NCBI GenBank assembly: GCA_016930955.1
Contig: JAFGFR010000088.1
Coordinates: 1 to 13,701 of the forward strand
Source: Victivallales bacterium
Lineage (GTDB): Bacteria; Verrucomicrobiota; Lentisphaeria; Victivallales; JAADHT01
Direction of reading: 5' to 3'
DNA length: 13,701 nucleotides
A program made the translations under genes and the position numbers. Positions 1-6,801 of the stretch are shown here, one piece after another; positions within the stretch are counted from its first letter, which is position 1; each line of letters begins with the position of its first letter. The notes below the pieces were generated by a model. It did not search any database and had not been told where the DNA came from. It was given only the letters and a program-made list of their open reading frames with translations.

Positions 1-23
1 AGCGTGTATCCCATACCCCCTGC

Positions 24-1055
24 TCACAGGCTTTTCTGGAGTATCATTAGGGTGTCCTCTCGTCCATTTTGAATGGCGAAGTCTATCGCGGACATGCCGT
101 GGTTGCCGGCGAAGCTCGGGTCGGCACCCTCGGCAACAAGCATCTTGACGATGGTGTTCCATGCGTCGCCCTGGACAGCGAACATGAGGGGTGTGGAATT
201 GTCGTTGTCGCGTGCGTTGATATCGGCGCCGCAGTCAACAAGCAGCTTGGCGCATGCGTAGTTTCCTTGGAGGCATGCGTACATCAAGGCCGTGTATCCG
301 GATATGTCTTTCAACTCCGTGTCTGCTCCGGCATCGAGAAGCAGGGCGACAATGCCGTCATCTCCGTTGTATGCCGCCGCCATCAAAGGGGTCAGCCCTT
401 CGTCCCCGGGTGAATTGGGTTCTGCGCCTTGATCAATAAGCGACCGAATCTTTTCCACGTCGCCGTCGTTCACAGCTTTGACAAGCATGTCCTGATTGAC
501 TTTTTTATCGACCGGGAATAGAAAGCCATCCACCCCTTGTGCGGAGCCGGTGCTGTACGACTCAAGCCGCGACAGCACCTCTTGGGCCATGCGGAATAAC
601 TCTGACAGGGGGTGGGCTCCTCTTTCGAGTTCCTGCACCTCCACCCCGACCGTGAAGATTTCCCCGAAGGCAAGAAGATAAAAGACAACCTTGTCGTCCT
701 CAGGCGTGGGGAACATGTACGCCGGCTTGGCGTGAGCCAGGCAAGCCCCGGCGTGGGAGAGGCAGTTGTCAGCGGCGTCCAGCACATCGTCGTGAGCCCC
801 TCCTCCGACTATGCCGCCACCCTTGCTGAAGTACAGGCTGACTGTCCCGTCGCGCACCATGAGCAAGCTTGCGACTGCGCCGGAAATACCCATTTCCGCG
901 AGTATCCCCCAAACTGGGCCGTCCGTCTCCGGCGACAGACCGATACCGGCAGGATCCATCGTGAGCACCGTCATCCGCAACTTGTTGTAGATCGAAGAGT
1001 CCACAGGGACAGTGTTGAAGGATACATCACGCATCCCGCCTGAAGAATCGTTCAT
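24..1055 (-). CDS. Ankyrin-repeat protein with an unidentified N-terminal domain
   Basis: A 343-residue protein with no signal peptide, so probably cytoplasmic. The C-terminal half (about residues 186-343) is made of about five ankyrin repeats, seen as recurring TPLMxAA...G...LLLDAGAD and TALMYAC...LLVDCGADINARD patterns. Ankyrin repeats bind other proteins, and the partner here cannot be told. The N-terminal part (about 1-165) is a separate globular region. It has a conserved-looking VLTMDP segment (30-35), a VWGILAEMG segment (48-56) and a glycine-rich DGTVSLYFSKGGGIVGGG stretch (69-86). I do not recognise it as a named family. The first ATG is supported by AAAGGAGG on the minus strand (1066-1073), 10 bases upstream; the next Met (residue 8) lies too far from this site. 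The gene is monocistronic in the window, with a plausible promoter at 1130-1157. The ankyrin call is firm; function is unknown. Confidence 0.88.
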   Translation of the reverse strand: MNDSSGGMRDVSFNTVPVDSSIYNKLRMTVLTMDPAGIGLSPETDGPVWGILAEMGISGAVASLLMVRDGTVSLYFSKGGGIVGGGAHDDVLDAADNCLSHAGACLAHAKPAYMFPTPEDDKVVFYLLAFGEIFTVGVEVQELERGAHPLSELFRMAQEVLSRLESYSTGSAQGVDGFLFPVDKKVNQDMLVKAVNDGDVEKIRSLIDQGAEPNSPGDEGLTPLMAAAYNGDDGIVALLLDAGADTELKDISGYTALMYACLQGNYACAKLLVDCGADINARDNDNSTPLMFAVQGDAWNTIVKMLVAEGADPSFAGNHGMSAIDFAIQNGREDTLMILQKSL

Positions 1056-1355
1056 TCTCTCTCTCCCTCCTTTCTATGAGCCAGAAGAAGTGCTTGCCTT
1101 TAAATCCCCCAAAACGGGCGAACTTTTGTAACATACCATTCCCCTGCGATCAGTCAATGAATCATCGCGCTTGCCCTGGCGTCGCCGGCCGAGGGCTTTC
1201 CAAAGTGGCGGGAGCATCCTGCTCGCGTTCATGGATTAAACTCGTCATCCGTTATCGTCGCCGCCATCGTCCACCGATTATCTCGCAACCGCTGACTGTG
1301 GACCGTGCCTGCCGCGGCGTAGCCTTGGCGAAGCCGGGAACCGTGAACCGTTCGC
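1056..1355. other. Intergenic region between the ankyrin gene and the GH172 remnant
   Basis: A 300-base stretch without a convincing gene. It holds the ribosome binding site and candidate promoter of the ankyrin gene at its left end. At its right end is a compact repeat-like patch: GGCGTAGCC (1316-1324) and GGCGAAGCC (1327-1335), two near-identical 9-mers, followed by the tandem GAACCGT GAACCGT (1338-1351). These sit just past the stop codon of the GH172 remnant and may be debris of a dispersed repeat. No T-run terminator was seen. Confidence 0.5.
1130..1157 (-). promoter_or_regulatory. Candidate sigma-70-type promoter of the 24-1055 ankyrin gene
   Basis: Read on the minus strand, TTGACT (1152-1157) is followed after 16 bases by TATGTT (1130-1135). 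A TG one base before the -10 hexamer gives an extended -10. Transcription would start near 1123, giving a leader of about 70 bases before the ATG at 1055. This is pattern matching only. Confidence 0.42.
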
Positions 1356-1736
1356 CTAGATTATCTCGAGTTTTGCCACGTCCGGGAGTTTGGGGAACTT
1401 TGATGACGGCAATGTCTGGTACCAGAAAGCGACGGAGGCGATGTCGTCCTGTAGGGGGAGGTAGCGGCCGCCTTTTCTCCAGCCGAGGGCCTGGATGGTC
1501 ACCTTTATGTCCCTCTCGAACCGGACTGGGTCGGCAATGTGCCAGCGGTAAAGGCTGAAGCGCATGTTGGCGTTGTAGACACCGTCGGGTCTGACGATAT
1601 GCGGCACTCCGGCGTATGGGGTTGTGAATTCCTGGTACTGCCCCGTGGCCTTGTTCTCCGCAGAGACCGAACGGCTACGGGCATCCGAAAGAAGATGCAT
1701 CGTGCCGGCACTACAACTCAGCCCGTCAAAGCTCAT
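1356..1736 (-). pseudogene. Internally deleted DUF2961/GH172-type glycoside hydrolase remnant
   Basis: A 126-residue reading frame that resembles the two ends of DUF2961 (GH172) proteins joined together. Residues 1 to about 30 match the family's N-terminus (MSFDGLS..., then a RSRSVSAEN segment). From about residue 34 to the end it matches the family's C-terminus: TTPYAGVPHIVRPDGVY, then FSLYRWHIADPVRF, VTIQALGW, RYLPLQDDIASVAFWYQT and a final proline-rich tail. The family is normally about 350-400 residues, so some 230-270 central residues, including most of the catalytic jelly roll, are absent. The start chosen is the ATG at 1736, because AAGGAG (1743-1748) lies six bases upstream; an ATG 33 bases further out lacks this. 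The family recognition rests on remembered conserved segments. It could be a decaying gene or a small expressed protein, but hydrolase activity is not expected. Confidence 0.68.
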
Positions 1737-1742
1737 CTCTGT

Positions 1743-1748
1743 CTCCTT
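1743..1748 (-). promoter_or_regulatory. Ribosome binding site fixing the start of the GH172 remnant
   Basis: AAGGAG on the minus strand, six bases before the ATG at 1736. It selects this start over the in-frame ATG at 1769. Its good match means the remnant still looks translatable. Confidence 0.6.
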
Positions 1749-1753
1749 CTTGA

Positions 1754-1776
1754 GGTTTGATTGCTTCATTCAAACC
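1754..1776 (-). other. Hairpin between thrS and the GH172 remnant
   Basis: A perfect 7-base-pair inverted repeat, GGTTTGA (1754-1760) with TCAAACC (1770-1776), and a 9-base loop. It lies in the roughly 50 bases between the thrS stop codon and the remnant's start. No run of T follows it on the minus strand, so it is not a classical intrinsic terminator. It could be a processing or attenuation structure or chance. Confidence 0.35.
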
Positions 1777-1786
1777 CATGCCTCGT

Positions 1787-3511
1787 CTATGACGGTGTGG
1801 CCTCGTCAAGCAGTCTCTTTGCGAAATCCTCGAATGACAGAGGTGGTATTTGGTCATCGATCCTTGACCGTGCGGATAAAGTGGATGACTGCACCTCCTT
1901 TTCTCCCAGGACAGCCATGTAAGGGATTCTTTCGTTTCGAGCCAGGCGTATTTTAGCCCCGAGGCTTTCCGAGCGGTCGTCAACTTTTACCCTGAGGCCT
2001 TTTGATGCCAGGAATGCCTCCAGTTCTCGGGCGTATAAATGTTGCGCGTCTGTGATGGGGATGACCCTGACCTGTTCCGGCGCGAGCCATAGGGGAAAGG
2101 CACCGGCGTAGTGCTCGACGAGGATTCCAAAGAATCGTTCGAGCGACCCGAAGAGCGCACGGTGTATCATGTAGGGCCGGTGCTTCGCCCCGTCGTTCCC
2201 GATATATGCCATGTCGAAACGCTCGGGCAGGTTGAAGTCGAACTGTATCGTCGAGGTCTGCCATTCGCGGCCTATGGCATCCTTTATCTTCAAGTCTATC
2301 TTCGGCCCGTAGAATGCGCCGCCGCCCTCGTCCTTTTCGCAGGCAAGGCCGCTTTCGCAAACTGCCTTCTCGAGCGACGCGATAGCCTGTTCCCAGCGTT
2401 CGGGCTCGCCGACAGATTTCTCCGGCCGGGTGGCGAGATATGCCTTGATATCCTTGAAACCGAAGGATTTCCATATGAAAAGGCAGAAGTCCAGCACTTG
2501 CCTGATTTCCTGCCCCATCTGCTCCGGGGTGCAGATGATATGGGCATCATCCTGGGTGAACCCTCTGACTCTTAGCAGGCCGTGCAGCACGCCGCTTTTC
2601 TCATAGCGGTAAACGGTCCCGAGCTCGGCCCAGCGAAGGGGGAGCTCGCGGTACGAGCGGTTGCGCGTCTTGTATATCTCAATGTGGAAGGGGCAGTTCA
2701 TGGGCTTGACGTAGTAGTCGGAATTGTCGATCTGCATAGGCGAGTACATCGCGTCGCTGTAGAAGTCGAGATGCCCGCTGGTCTCCCACAACCTGCTGCG
2801 CCCGATATGAGGGGTATACAGCAGCTCATAGCCGTTCTTGATATGTTGTTCGCGCCAGAAGGACTCGATGATGTGCCTCACGAGTGCGCCTTTCGGATGC
2901 CAGAGCACCAGTCCAGGGCCGACATTCTCGGAGAACCCGAAAAGCTCCAGCTCGGCTCCGAGCTTGCGGTGATCCCTCTTGGCGGCCTCCTCGAGCTGGC
3001 GCATGTGGTTGTTCAGATCCTCCTTCGTGTGGAAGGCTGTGCCGTAGATACGCTGCAGCATGGGATTGGTCTCCTTGCCGCGATAGTACGAGCCCGCGAT
3101 GGAGAGCAGTCTAGTAACTTTGATGTCGCCGGAGTTCCCCACATGGGGTCCCCGGCAGAGGTCAATGAAGTCTCCCAGGCGGTAGAAGGTGATCTTCTCG
3201 CCATCGGGGATGTCTCGCAGACGTTCGAGCTTGAATGTCTGGTTCTTTTCTTTAAGCAGCTTTTCTGCCTCATCCCGCGGCATTTCCAGACACTCGATGG
3301 GGATTTTTTTGTTGGACAATTCCTTCATGGTCTTGTCGATGGCCTTGAGATCATCGGTGGAGAGCCTGTGCTCCATGTCGAGGTCGTAGTAGAATCCGTC
3401 CTGGGTGGCGGGGCCGATGTCGAATTTCGCGTCGGGATAAAGTTTCTGCACCGCAGCGGCCATAAGATGTGACGCGCTATGCCTCAGCGTCTCGAGAGAA
3501 TACTGATCCAT
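1787..3511 (-). CDS. thrS: Threonyl-tRNA synthetase (short form without TGS domain)
   Basis: Class II aminoacyl-tRNA synthetase that charges tRNA-Thr with threonine, using ATP, in the cytoplasm. It has 574 residues from the ATG at 3511, chosen because AGGA lies about seven bases upstream; a TTG 15 bases earlier has no such site. The protein begins directly in the editing domain (HSASH at 11-15, and LCRGPH at 118-123 supplying the other editing Cys and His). The class II core follows: the motif 2 region RWAELGTVYRYE (293-304), catalytic zinc ligands Cys273 (MNCPFH), His324 (DDAH) and His450 (IHRA), and motif 3 near GSLERF (455-460). The C-terminal anticodon-binding domain starts near residue 480. 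The roughly 60-residue N-terminal TGS domain of the E. coli enzyme (642 residues) is absent. No T-box leader signature was found upstream. Confidence 0.97.
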   Translation of the reverse strand: MDQYSLETLRHSASHLMAAAVQKLYPDAKFDIGPATQDGFYYDLDMEHRLSTDDLKAIDKTMKELSNKKIPIECLEMPRDEAEKLLKEKNQTFKLERLRDIPDGEKITFYRLGDFIDLCRGPHVGNSGDIKVTRLLSIAGSYYRGKETNPMLQRIYGTAFHTKEDLNNHMRQLEEAAKRDHRKLGAELELFGFSENVGPGLVLWHPKGALVRHIIESFWREQHIKNGYELLYTPHIGRSRLWETSGHLDFYSDAMYSPMQIDNSDYYVKPMNCPFHIEIYKTRNRSYRELPLRWAELGTVYRYEKSGVLHGLLRVRGFTQDDAHIICTPEQMGQEIRQVLDFCLFIWKSFGFKDIKAYLATRPEKSVGEPERWEQAIASLEKAVCESGLACEKDEGGGAFYGPKIDLKIKDAIGREWQTSTIQFDFNLPERFDMAYIGNDGAKHRPYMIHRALFGSLERFFGILVEHYAGAFPLWLAPEQVRVIPITDAQHLYARELEAFLASKGLRVKVDDRSESLGAKIRLARNERIPYMAVLGEKEVQSSTLSARSRIDDQIPPLSFEDFAKRLLDEATPS

Positions 3512-3667
3512 TTGCAATCCTGCCAATTCAAGTGTGTTTCATCGCCGCGGCATCGGCGCCGCCCATGCCTGATTATTATTTGCCGGGTCGTAATGTACAC
3601 CGCCACAAACACAATTCAAAACCCGAAACACTAAACCCTAGACAAATTTGAAATCAAAATAAAAGAT

Positions 3668-3695
3668 CCAGTTTCAAAACTCCTCGTGAACCGCG
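3668..3695 (-). repeat. Dispersed palindromic repeat, copy C (reverse orientation)
   Basis: Read on the minus strand, this is CGCGG then TTCACG, three bases, then AGTTTTGAAACTGG (3668-3681). The last 14 bases match 6758-6771 exactly, and the preceding CGCGG..CACG block also matches 6745-6754 with a one-base length difference. The AGTTT-TG-AAACT core is itself an inverted repeat. The unit points toward thrS, as the 6706-6771 copy points toward rhaA. Confidence 0.55.
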
Positions 3696-3788
3696 TTGGG
3701 AGCCCAGGTATGGCAGAAGCTTACATGCAATGCCAATAAATCTTCCGCCGCTTTCACGTCCCAAGCAGGATTTTTTCCATATGGGGGG

Positions 3789-3816
3789 TTGAATAGGGCT
3801 TTCATAGGGCTAGATT
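3789..3816 (+). promoter_or_regulatory. Weak candidate promoter for the STAS operon
   Basis: TTGAAT (3789-3794) and TAGATT (3811-3816) are separated by 16 bases, about 60 bases before the STAS start codon. Both hexamers are imperfect, so this is only the best match seen in the gap. Confidence 0.22.
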
Positions 3817-3874
3817 AGCAAGTGTGGGATTTGAATTGGAATCGGGATGTGGCATTTTGCCGAAAGGGGCAGAT

Positions 3875-4171
3875 ATGATAGACTACAGGTCTGAGGGCGG
3901 GAATCTGGTGTGTTCTTTTCACGGCAGGATAGACACCAAGGCTGCCGAGGATCTGGAGAACGGGCTTCTGGACAAGATTCAGTTGTCGAAGGAGCAGGTG
4001 GTGTTCGACTTCGCCGACCTTGAGTATGTCGCGTCGGCTTTTCTGAGGACTTGCGTCAAGGTGGCTCGTTTGGCTTCGCCGGGGAGGGTAAGAATAATCA
4101 ATGCGTCGGAGGAGATTCTGCATGTGTATCATATGACAGGGTTCGACAAGCTAATGGAGCTGGAGAAATGA
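3875..4171 (+). CDS. STAS-domain anti-sigma factor antagonist-like protein
   Basis: A 98-residue single-domain protein of the SpoIIAA/RsbV type. The pattern includes the beta-strand VVFDFADLEYVASAFLR (42-58). The serine phosphorylated in this family corresponds to Ser54 (V-A-S-A-F-L), and the later strand is RVRIIN (71-76). Such proteins bind anti-sigma kinases or other partners in a serine-phosphorylation-dependent way. The start is the ATG at 3875 because AAAGGGG (3863-3869) lies five bases upstream; a GTG at 3824 would add 17 residues but lacks a site. The stop overlaps the next start by four bases (ATGA), so it is translationally coupled to a response regulator. No anti-sigma kinase, PP2C phosphatase or sigma factor lies in the window, so its partner is unknown. 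Confidence 0.86.
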   Translation: MIDYRSEGGNLVCSFHGRIDTKAAEDLENGLLDKIQLSKEQVVFDFADLEYVASAFLRTCVKVARLASPGRVRIINASEEILHVYHMTGFDKLMELEK

Positions 4172-4569
4172 AAGAAGGCAAGCCTGATCTTCCCGGCGGG
4201 AAGGAGACCATATTGCTCGTTGACGACAACGAGGCTGTATGGGATGTCCTTATCGAGTCCTTGCAGGGGCTGGGTTATTCTGTGATCCTTGCGGAAAACG
4301 GAGTTGACACAGTGGAGATATACAAGGCCAATCCCAAGAAGATTGACCTTGTGATCCTCGACATGGTGATGCCTAAGATGGGAGGGCACAGCACATTTTT
4401 TCAGATAAAGGCCTTCGACGCTGACGCTAAAGTTTTGCTGATCAGCGGCTACGTCTCGGAAAAGGAGGTCAAGGATCTTCTCGATGCGGGTGCCAACGGT
4501 TTCCTTTCCAAGCCTTGCAGGATAAATGTCTTGGCCAGGGAGATACGCAGGATCCTTGACAAGAAATAG
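4168..4569 (+). CDS. Single-domain response regulator (CheY-like receiver)
   Basis: A 133-residue receiver domain with no output domain. All the expected active-site residues are present: acidic pair Asp19-Asp20 (LLVDDNE), phospho-acceptor Asp65 (VILDMVMPKMGG), Ser93 (LISGY) and Lys115 (FLSKP). A phosphorylated receiver of this kind acts by docking to a partner, or as a phosphorelay intermediate. The start at 4168 overlaps the STAS gene by four bases and has GGAG nearby. A longer in-frame extension to 4051 lies inside the STAS gene and is not credible. No histidine kinase is adjacent. The pairing with a STAS protein suggests a shared signalling output, but this is inference. Confidence 0.92.
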   Translation: MKEGKPDLPGGKETILLVDDNEAVWDVLIESLQGLGYSVILAENGVDTVEIYKANPKKIDLVILDMVMPKMGGHSTFFQIKAFDADAKVLLISGYVSEKEVKDLLDAGANGFLSKPCRINVLAREIRRILDKK

Positions 4570-4585
4570 CTGGGGGTTTGTTAAA

Positions 4586-5134
4586 GTGTCAGCTTTCAAA
4601 ATATATATTTTCTCACTTATGTTGTTTTCCGGTGTCTGCGCTTTTTGCGTCCTCTGGTCGCTTGTCCTCGCGCCGGGGGGGGCCGAGCGGTGGGAAAGGC
4701 TGCCACGGAATATCTGGCTCGGTCTGGTTTTCGCTGCCGCAGGCCTGGCTTGGTGCATCCCGCATTCCAAGCCTATCGCGCCGGATTTTCTGGTGCCCTG
4801 GCTAGTGCCGGCAGCTCTGGTGTGTTTGTGGCTCTGCTATCAGTTTCTCGACTATCTTTTCTCCCGGGCGCTGGGGGGGGTACTTATACTTCTCGCCCAT
4901 TACATGCTGTACTCGTCCTTCATCTACCAAGCTCCGTTCAAGCCTTTTTTCTCGGTGCTTTGCTATGTCATGGGTACGCTTGGCATCTTTTTCTGCGGCA
5001 AGCCGTACCTTATGAGGGATTTCATAAGGCGGATATGCCGTGACCGCGGATGGCGGTTTTCTGCGGCAGCAACGTTTGCCGTCTATTGCCTGATGTCGCT
5101 TTATCTGGCAGTGTCGCACATGCTTGAGCTCTAG
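4586..5134 (+). CDS. Unknown multi-pass membrane protein
   Basis: A 182-residue, very hydrophobic protein with about five or six transmembrane segments (roughly 4-28, 43-58, 67-90, 94-114, 120-138 and 157-178). Basic stretches lie near 144-157 (RDFIRRICRDRGWR). I do not recognise a family. The start is taken as GTG at 4586, with GGGGG (4572-4576) nine bases upstream. Upstream in-frame codons lie inside the response-regulator gene. It is 16 bases after that gene and 2 bases before rsmG, so it is a member of the same transcript. The position next to signalling genes might mean a sensor or target role, but nothing in the sequence proves it. Confidence 0.72.
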   Translation: MSAFKIYIFSLMLFSGVCAFCVLWSLVLAPGGAERWERLPRNIWLGLVFAAAGLAWCIPHSKPIAPDFLVPWLVPAALVCLWLCYQFLDYLFSRALGGVLILLAHYMLYSSFIYQAPFKPFFSVLCYVMGTLGIFFCGKPYLMRDFIRRICRDRGWRFSAAATFAVYCLMSLYLAVSHMLEL

Positions 5135-5136
5135 GT

Positions 5137-5781
5137 ATGTGTCCTGCCTCCACTGAAATTTTGGAAGGATTTACGAGTCTCGGGGATTTCCGTGGCAGGA
5201 GCCAAAAACTATATTCTTTGCTTTCCGAAGAGAACAGCAAGTACAATCTGACCAGGATTGTATCTGAGGAGGATTTCTGGATCAAGCATGTGATGGATTC
5301 ACTTCTTTTGTTGAGTTATCGTCCCGGTTTGTTGGAGGGGAGGCACGAGATCGCTGATTTGGGCTGCGGAGCGGGGTTCCCATCGTTGATTTTGGCCATG
5401 GCGCTGCCGGAATGCGAATTCACGGCAATAGACTCTGTTTTGAAGAAGACGCGTTTTGTGTCTTTTGCGGCGGAGTCACTTTGTTTGGGCAATCTGAAGG
5501 TTTTGAGGGGCAGGGGCAGGGAGCTTGGCTTGCAGGGCTGTTGGCGGGGTAGGTTCGACATGTTGGTCGCGCGTGCCGTGGGCTCGGCGACTGAGGTTTA
5601 TCGTGAGGCGCGTGGCTTGCTCAAGCCTGGCGGGGAGATAGTCATGTACAAGACCCCCGGGGCGGCGACTGCCGAAGTGCCGGGCTTGAAGGCGGCAGCA
5701 GGATTGCAGTGTGATGTAGGCGATGTTTACGGTCTGCCCGGCGGGGCGGGATCGAGGTGTTTTATCTCATGCCGGATTTGA
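5137..5781 (+). CDS. rsmG: 16S rRNA (guanine-527-N7) methyltransferase RsmG
   Basis: SAM-dependent Rossmann-fold methyltransferase that methylates N7 of G527 in 16S rRNA; also known as GidB. The 214-residue length fits the family. Visible signatures are KYNLTRI (35-41), HVMDSL (51-56), the SAM-binding IADLGCGAGFPSLILA (72-87), the second acidic strand with Asp99 (FTAIDSVLKKTRFV), and LVARAVGS (143-150). KPGG (163-166) is followed by the last strand. The start ATG at 5137 follows the preceding stop by two bases; only a weak AGG precedes it, so translation may be coupled. Its end overlaps ispE by 13 bases. Confidence 0.93.
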   Translation: MCPASTEILEGFTSLGDFRGRSQKLYSLLSEENSKYNLTRIVSEEDFWIKHVMDSLLLLSYRPGLLEGRHEIADLGCGAGFPSLILAMALPECEFTAIDSVLKKTRFVSFAAESLCLGNLKVLRGRGRELGLQGCWRGRFDMLVARAVGSATEVYREARGLLKPGGEIVMYKTPGAATAEVPGLKAAAGLQCDVGDVYGLPGGAGSRCFISCRI

Positions 5782-6662
5782 AAGCAATAGAGTTGCAGGC
5801 TGTCTGCAAGATAAACGTATATCTGCGTGTCATGTGTGCGAGGCCTGATGGATATCACGATATCGAGACAATATTTCTTCCCTTGCTCGGGCCCTGCGAT
5901 ATTTTGCGGATTTCGCAGCTTCCCCAAGGTTCTACCGACATCCCGAGGGTTGTCTGTTCTGGAGATATCGCGATTTCCGGCGAGGCGAACATATGTTATC
6001 GTGCGGCGAAGGAGTTTGCGAAATTCGCAGAAATCGAGCCGCTGTTTTCCATAGACATCGATAAACGCATTCCGCTGTCTGCCGGACTGGGAGGCGGGAG
6101 CAGCGACGCCGCTGCAGTGCTCAAAGCGCTCGACTCGCTATATCCTTTGGGCAGTCAGGGACATCTCAGGTCGATTGCCTCTGTTCTTGGAGCGGATGTG
6201 CCATATTTCCTTGATCCCTCGCCCTCTGTAGGGCTGGGGAGGGGGGATGAGACCGAGAAACTTGAGGCTGTCCCCGAGTTGAAGATACTCCTTGTCAACC
6301 CTCGTTTCCCGGTAAGCTCGGCATGGGCATACAAGAAGTGGAAAGCCTGCGCCGGCACAGGGGGATCCTTGTCGCTTGGCGAGGCTGTCGGAAGGTTGCG
6401 TAAGGGATACAGGGATGTTGGAGTGCTCCTGCGCAACGATCTGCAGGAGGCGGTTTTCCGTCAGACCCCTCTGCTTCCCATGATAACAGATTCCCTCCGT
6501 GCCGAGGGTGCTCTTGTGGCTGGCATGAGCGGCAGCGGGCCGACGTTGTTCGGTGTTTTTTCTGGCGCTGACTCACTGGCCAGCGCAGGATGCGCCATCA
6601 GATCAATCTACGGGAAATCTGTAATCGTCTTCGATACCTCGAGCATTTCATCAGCTTGTTGA
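5769..6662 (+). CDS. ispE: 4-diphosphocytidyl-2-C-methyl-D-erythritol kinase IspE
   Basis: GHMP-family kinase that phosphorylates CDP-methylerythritol in the MEP (non-mevalonate) route to isoprenoids. It has 297 residues from the ATG at 5769. Signatures are CKINVYLRV...RPDGYHDIETIF (13-36), with Lys14 matching the family's active-site lysine. The ATP-binding PLSAGLGGGSSDAA loop lies at 102-115, the catalytic Asp143 in GADVPYF, and the C-terminal GMSGSGPTLFGVF glycine motif near 252-264. A GTG at 5757 would add four residues. The ATG is preferred because GAGGTG (5754-5759) lies nine bases before it. Last gene of the five-gene run. Its presence implies that the organism makes isoprenoids by the MEP pathway. 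Confidence 0.95.
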   Translation: MPDLKAIELQAVCKINVYLRVMCARPDGYHDIETIFLPLLGPCDILRISQLPQGSTDIPRVVCSGDIAISGEANICYRAAKEFAKFAEIEPLFSIDIDKRIPLSAGLGGGSSDAAAVLKALDSLYPLGSQGHLRSIASVLGADVPYFLDPSPSVGLGRGDETEKLEAVPELKILLVNPRFPVSSAWAYKKWKACAGTGGSLSLGEAVGRLRKGYRDVGVLLRNDLQEAVFRQTPLLPMITDSLRAEGALVAGMSGSGPTLFGVFSGADSLASAGCAIRSIYGKSVIVFDTSSISSAC

Positions 6663-6665
6663 GTA

Positions 6666-6692
6666 TTGAAAAAAGCACTTTTGGGGTATAGT
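6666..6692 (+). promoter_or_regulatory. Candidate promoter upstream of rhaA
   Basis: TTGAAA (6666-6671) and TATAGT (6687-6692) are separated by 15 bases, just after the ispE stop codon. The spacing is short for sigma-70 but both hexamers are good. A transcript from here would begin with the repeat copy at 6706-6771 in its leader. Confidence 0.35.
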
Positions 6693-6705
6693 GTCGGGTA
6701 TGCCG

Positions 6706-6771
6706 CTTCCGCATCGGCGTGTCTGCATCCGAAATGGCAGGCCGCGCGGCCACGGGTAGTTTTGAAACTGG
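6706..6771 (+). repeat. Dispersed palindromic repeat, copy A, in the rhaA leader
   Basis: Contains CTTCCG (6706-6711), GCATCCGAAATGGCA (6725-6739), the perfect 12-base palindrome GGCCGCGCGGCC (6740-6751), CACGG, and AGTTTTGAAACTGG (6758-6771). The stretch 6725-6757 is 29/33 identical to 13665-13697. The final 14 bases are an exact reverse-complement match to 3668-3681. It fills nearly half of the 139-base gap between ispE and rhaA. Confidence 0.7.
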
Positions 6772-6801
6772 CTCATCAACTCAACACAGGAGAAGTCCGG
6801 T

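Larger units (their letters stand above)
3512..3874. other. Divergent intergenic region between thrS and the STAS operon
   Basis: About 360 bases that must carry the promoters for thrS (leftward) and the STAS operon (rightward). The part from 3590 to 3680 is A/T-rich. The palindromic repeat unit at 3668-3695 is described separately. I see no open frame with a good ribosome binding site, no tRNA and no clear terminator. Only a weak candidate promoter was found on the right side. Confidence 0.5.

Noticed and set aside
1076..1558. Plus-strand frame of 160 residues
   Set aside because: Arginine/proline-rich, no ribosome binding site, and it overlaps the GH172 remnant on the other strand.
2582..3472. 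Long plus-strand open frame of 296 residues
   Set aside because: It lies wholly antisense within thrS, which has full family motifs on the other strand; a shadow frame.
3512..3874. T-box or other riboswitch for thrS
   Set aside because: The T-box signature (AGGGTGGNACCGCG-like) was looked for on the minus strand and is absent; no intrinsic terminator was seen before thrS.
3824..3874. Upstream GTG start for the STAS protein
   Set aside because: The added 17 residues do not resemble the STAS fold and no ribosome binding site precedes GTG, whereas AAAGGGG precedes the ATG at 3875.
4129..4770. Minus-strand open frame of 213 residues
   Set aside because: Antisense to the response regulator and part of the membrane protein; no ribosome binding site or family motif.
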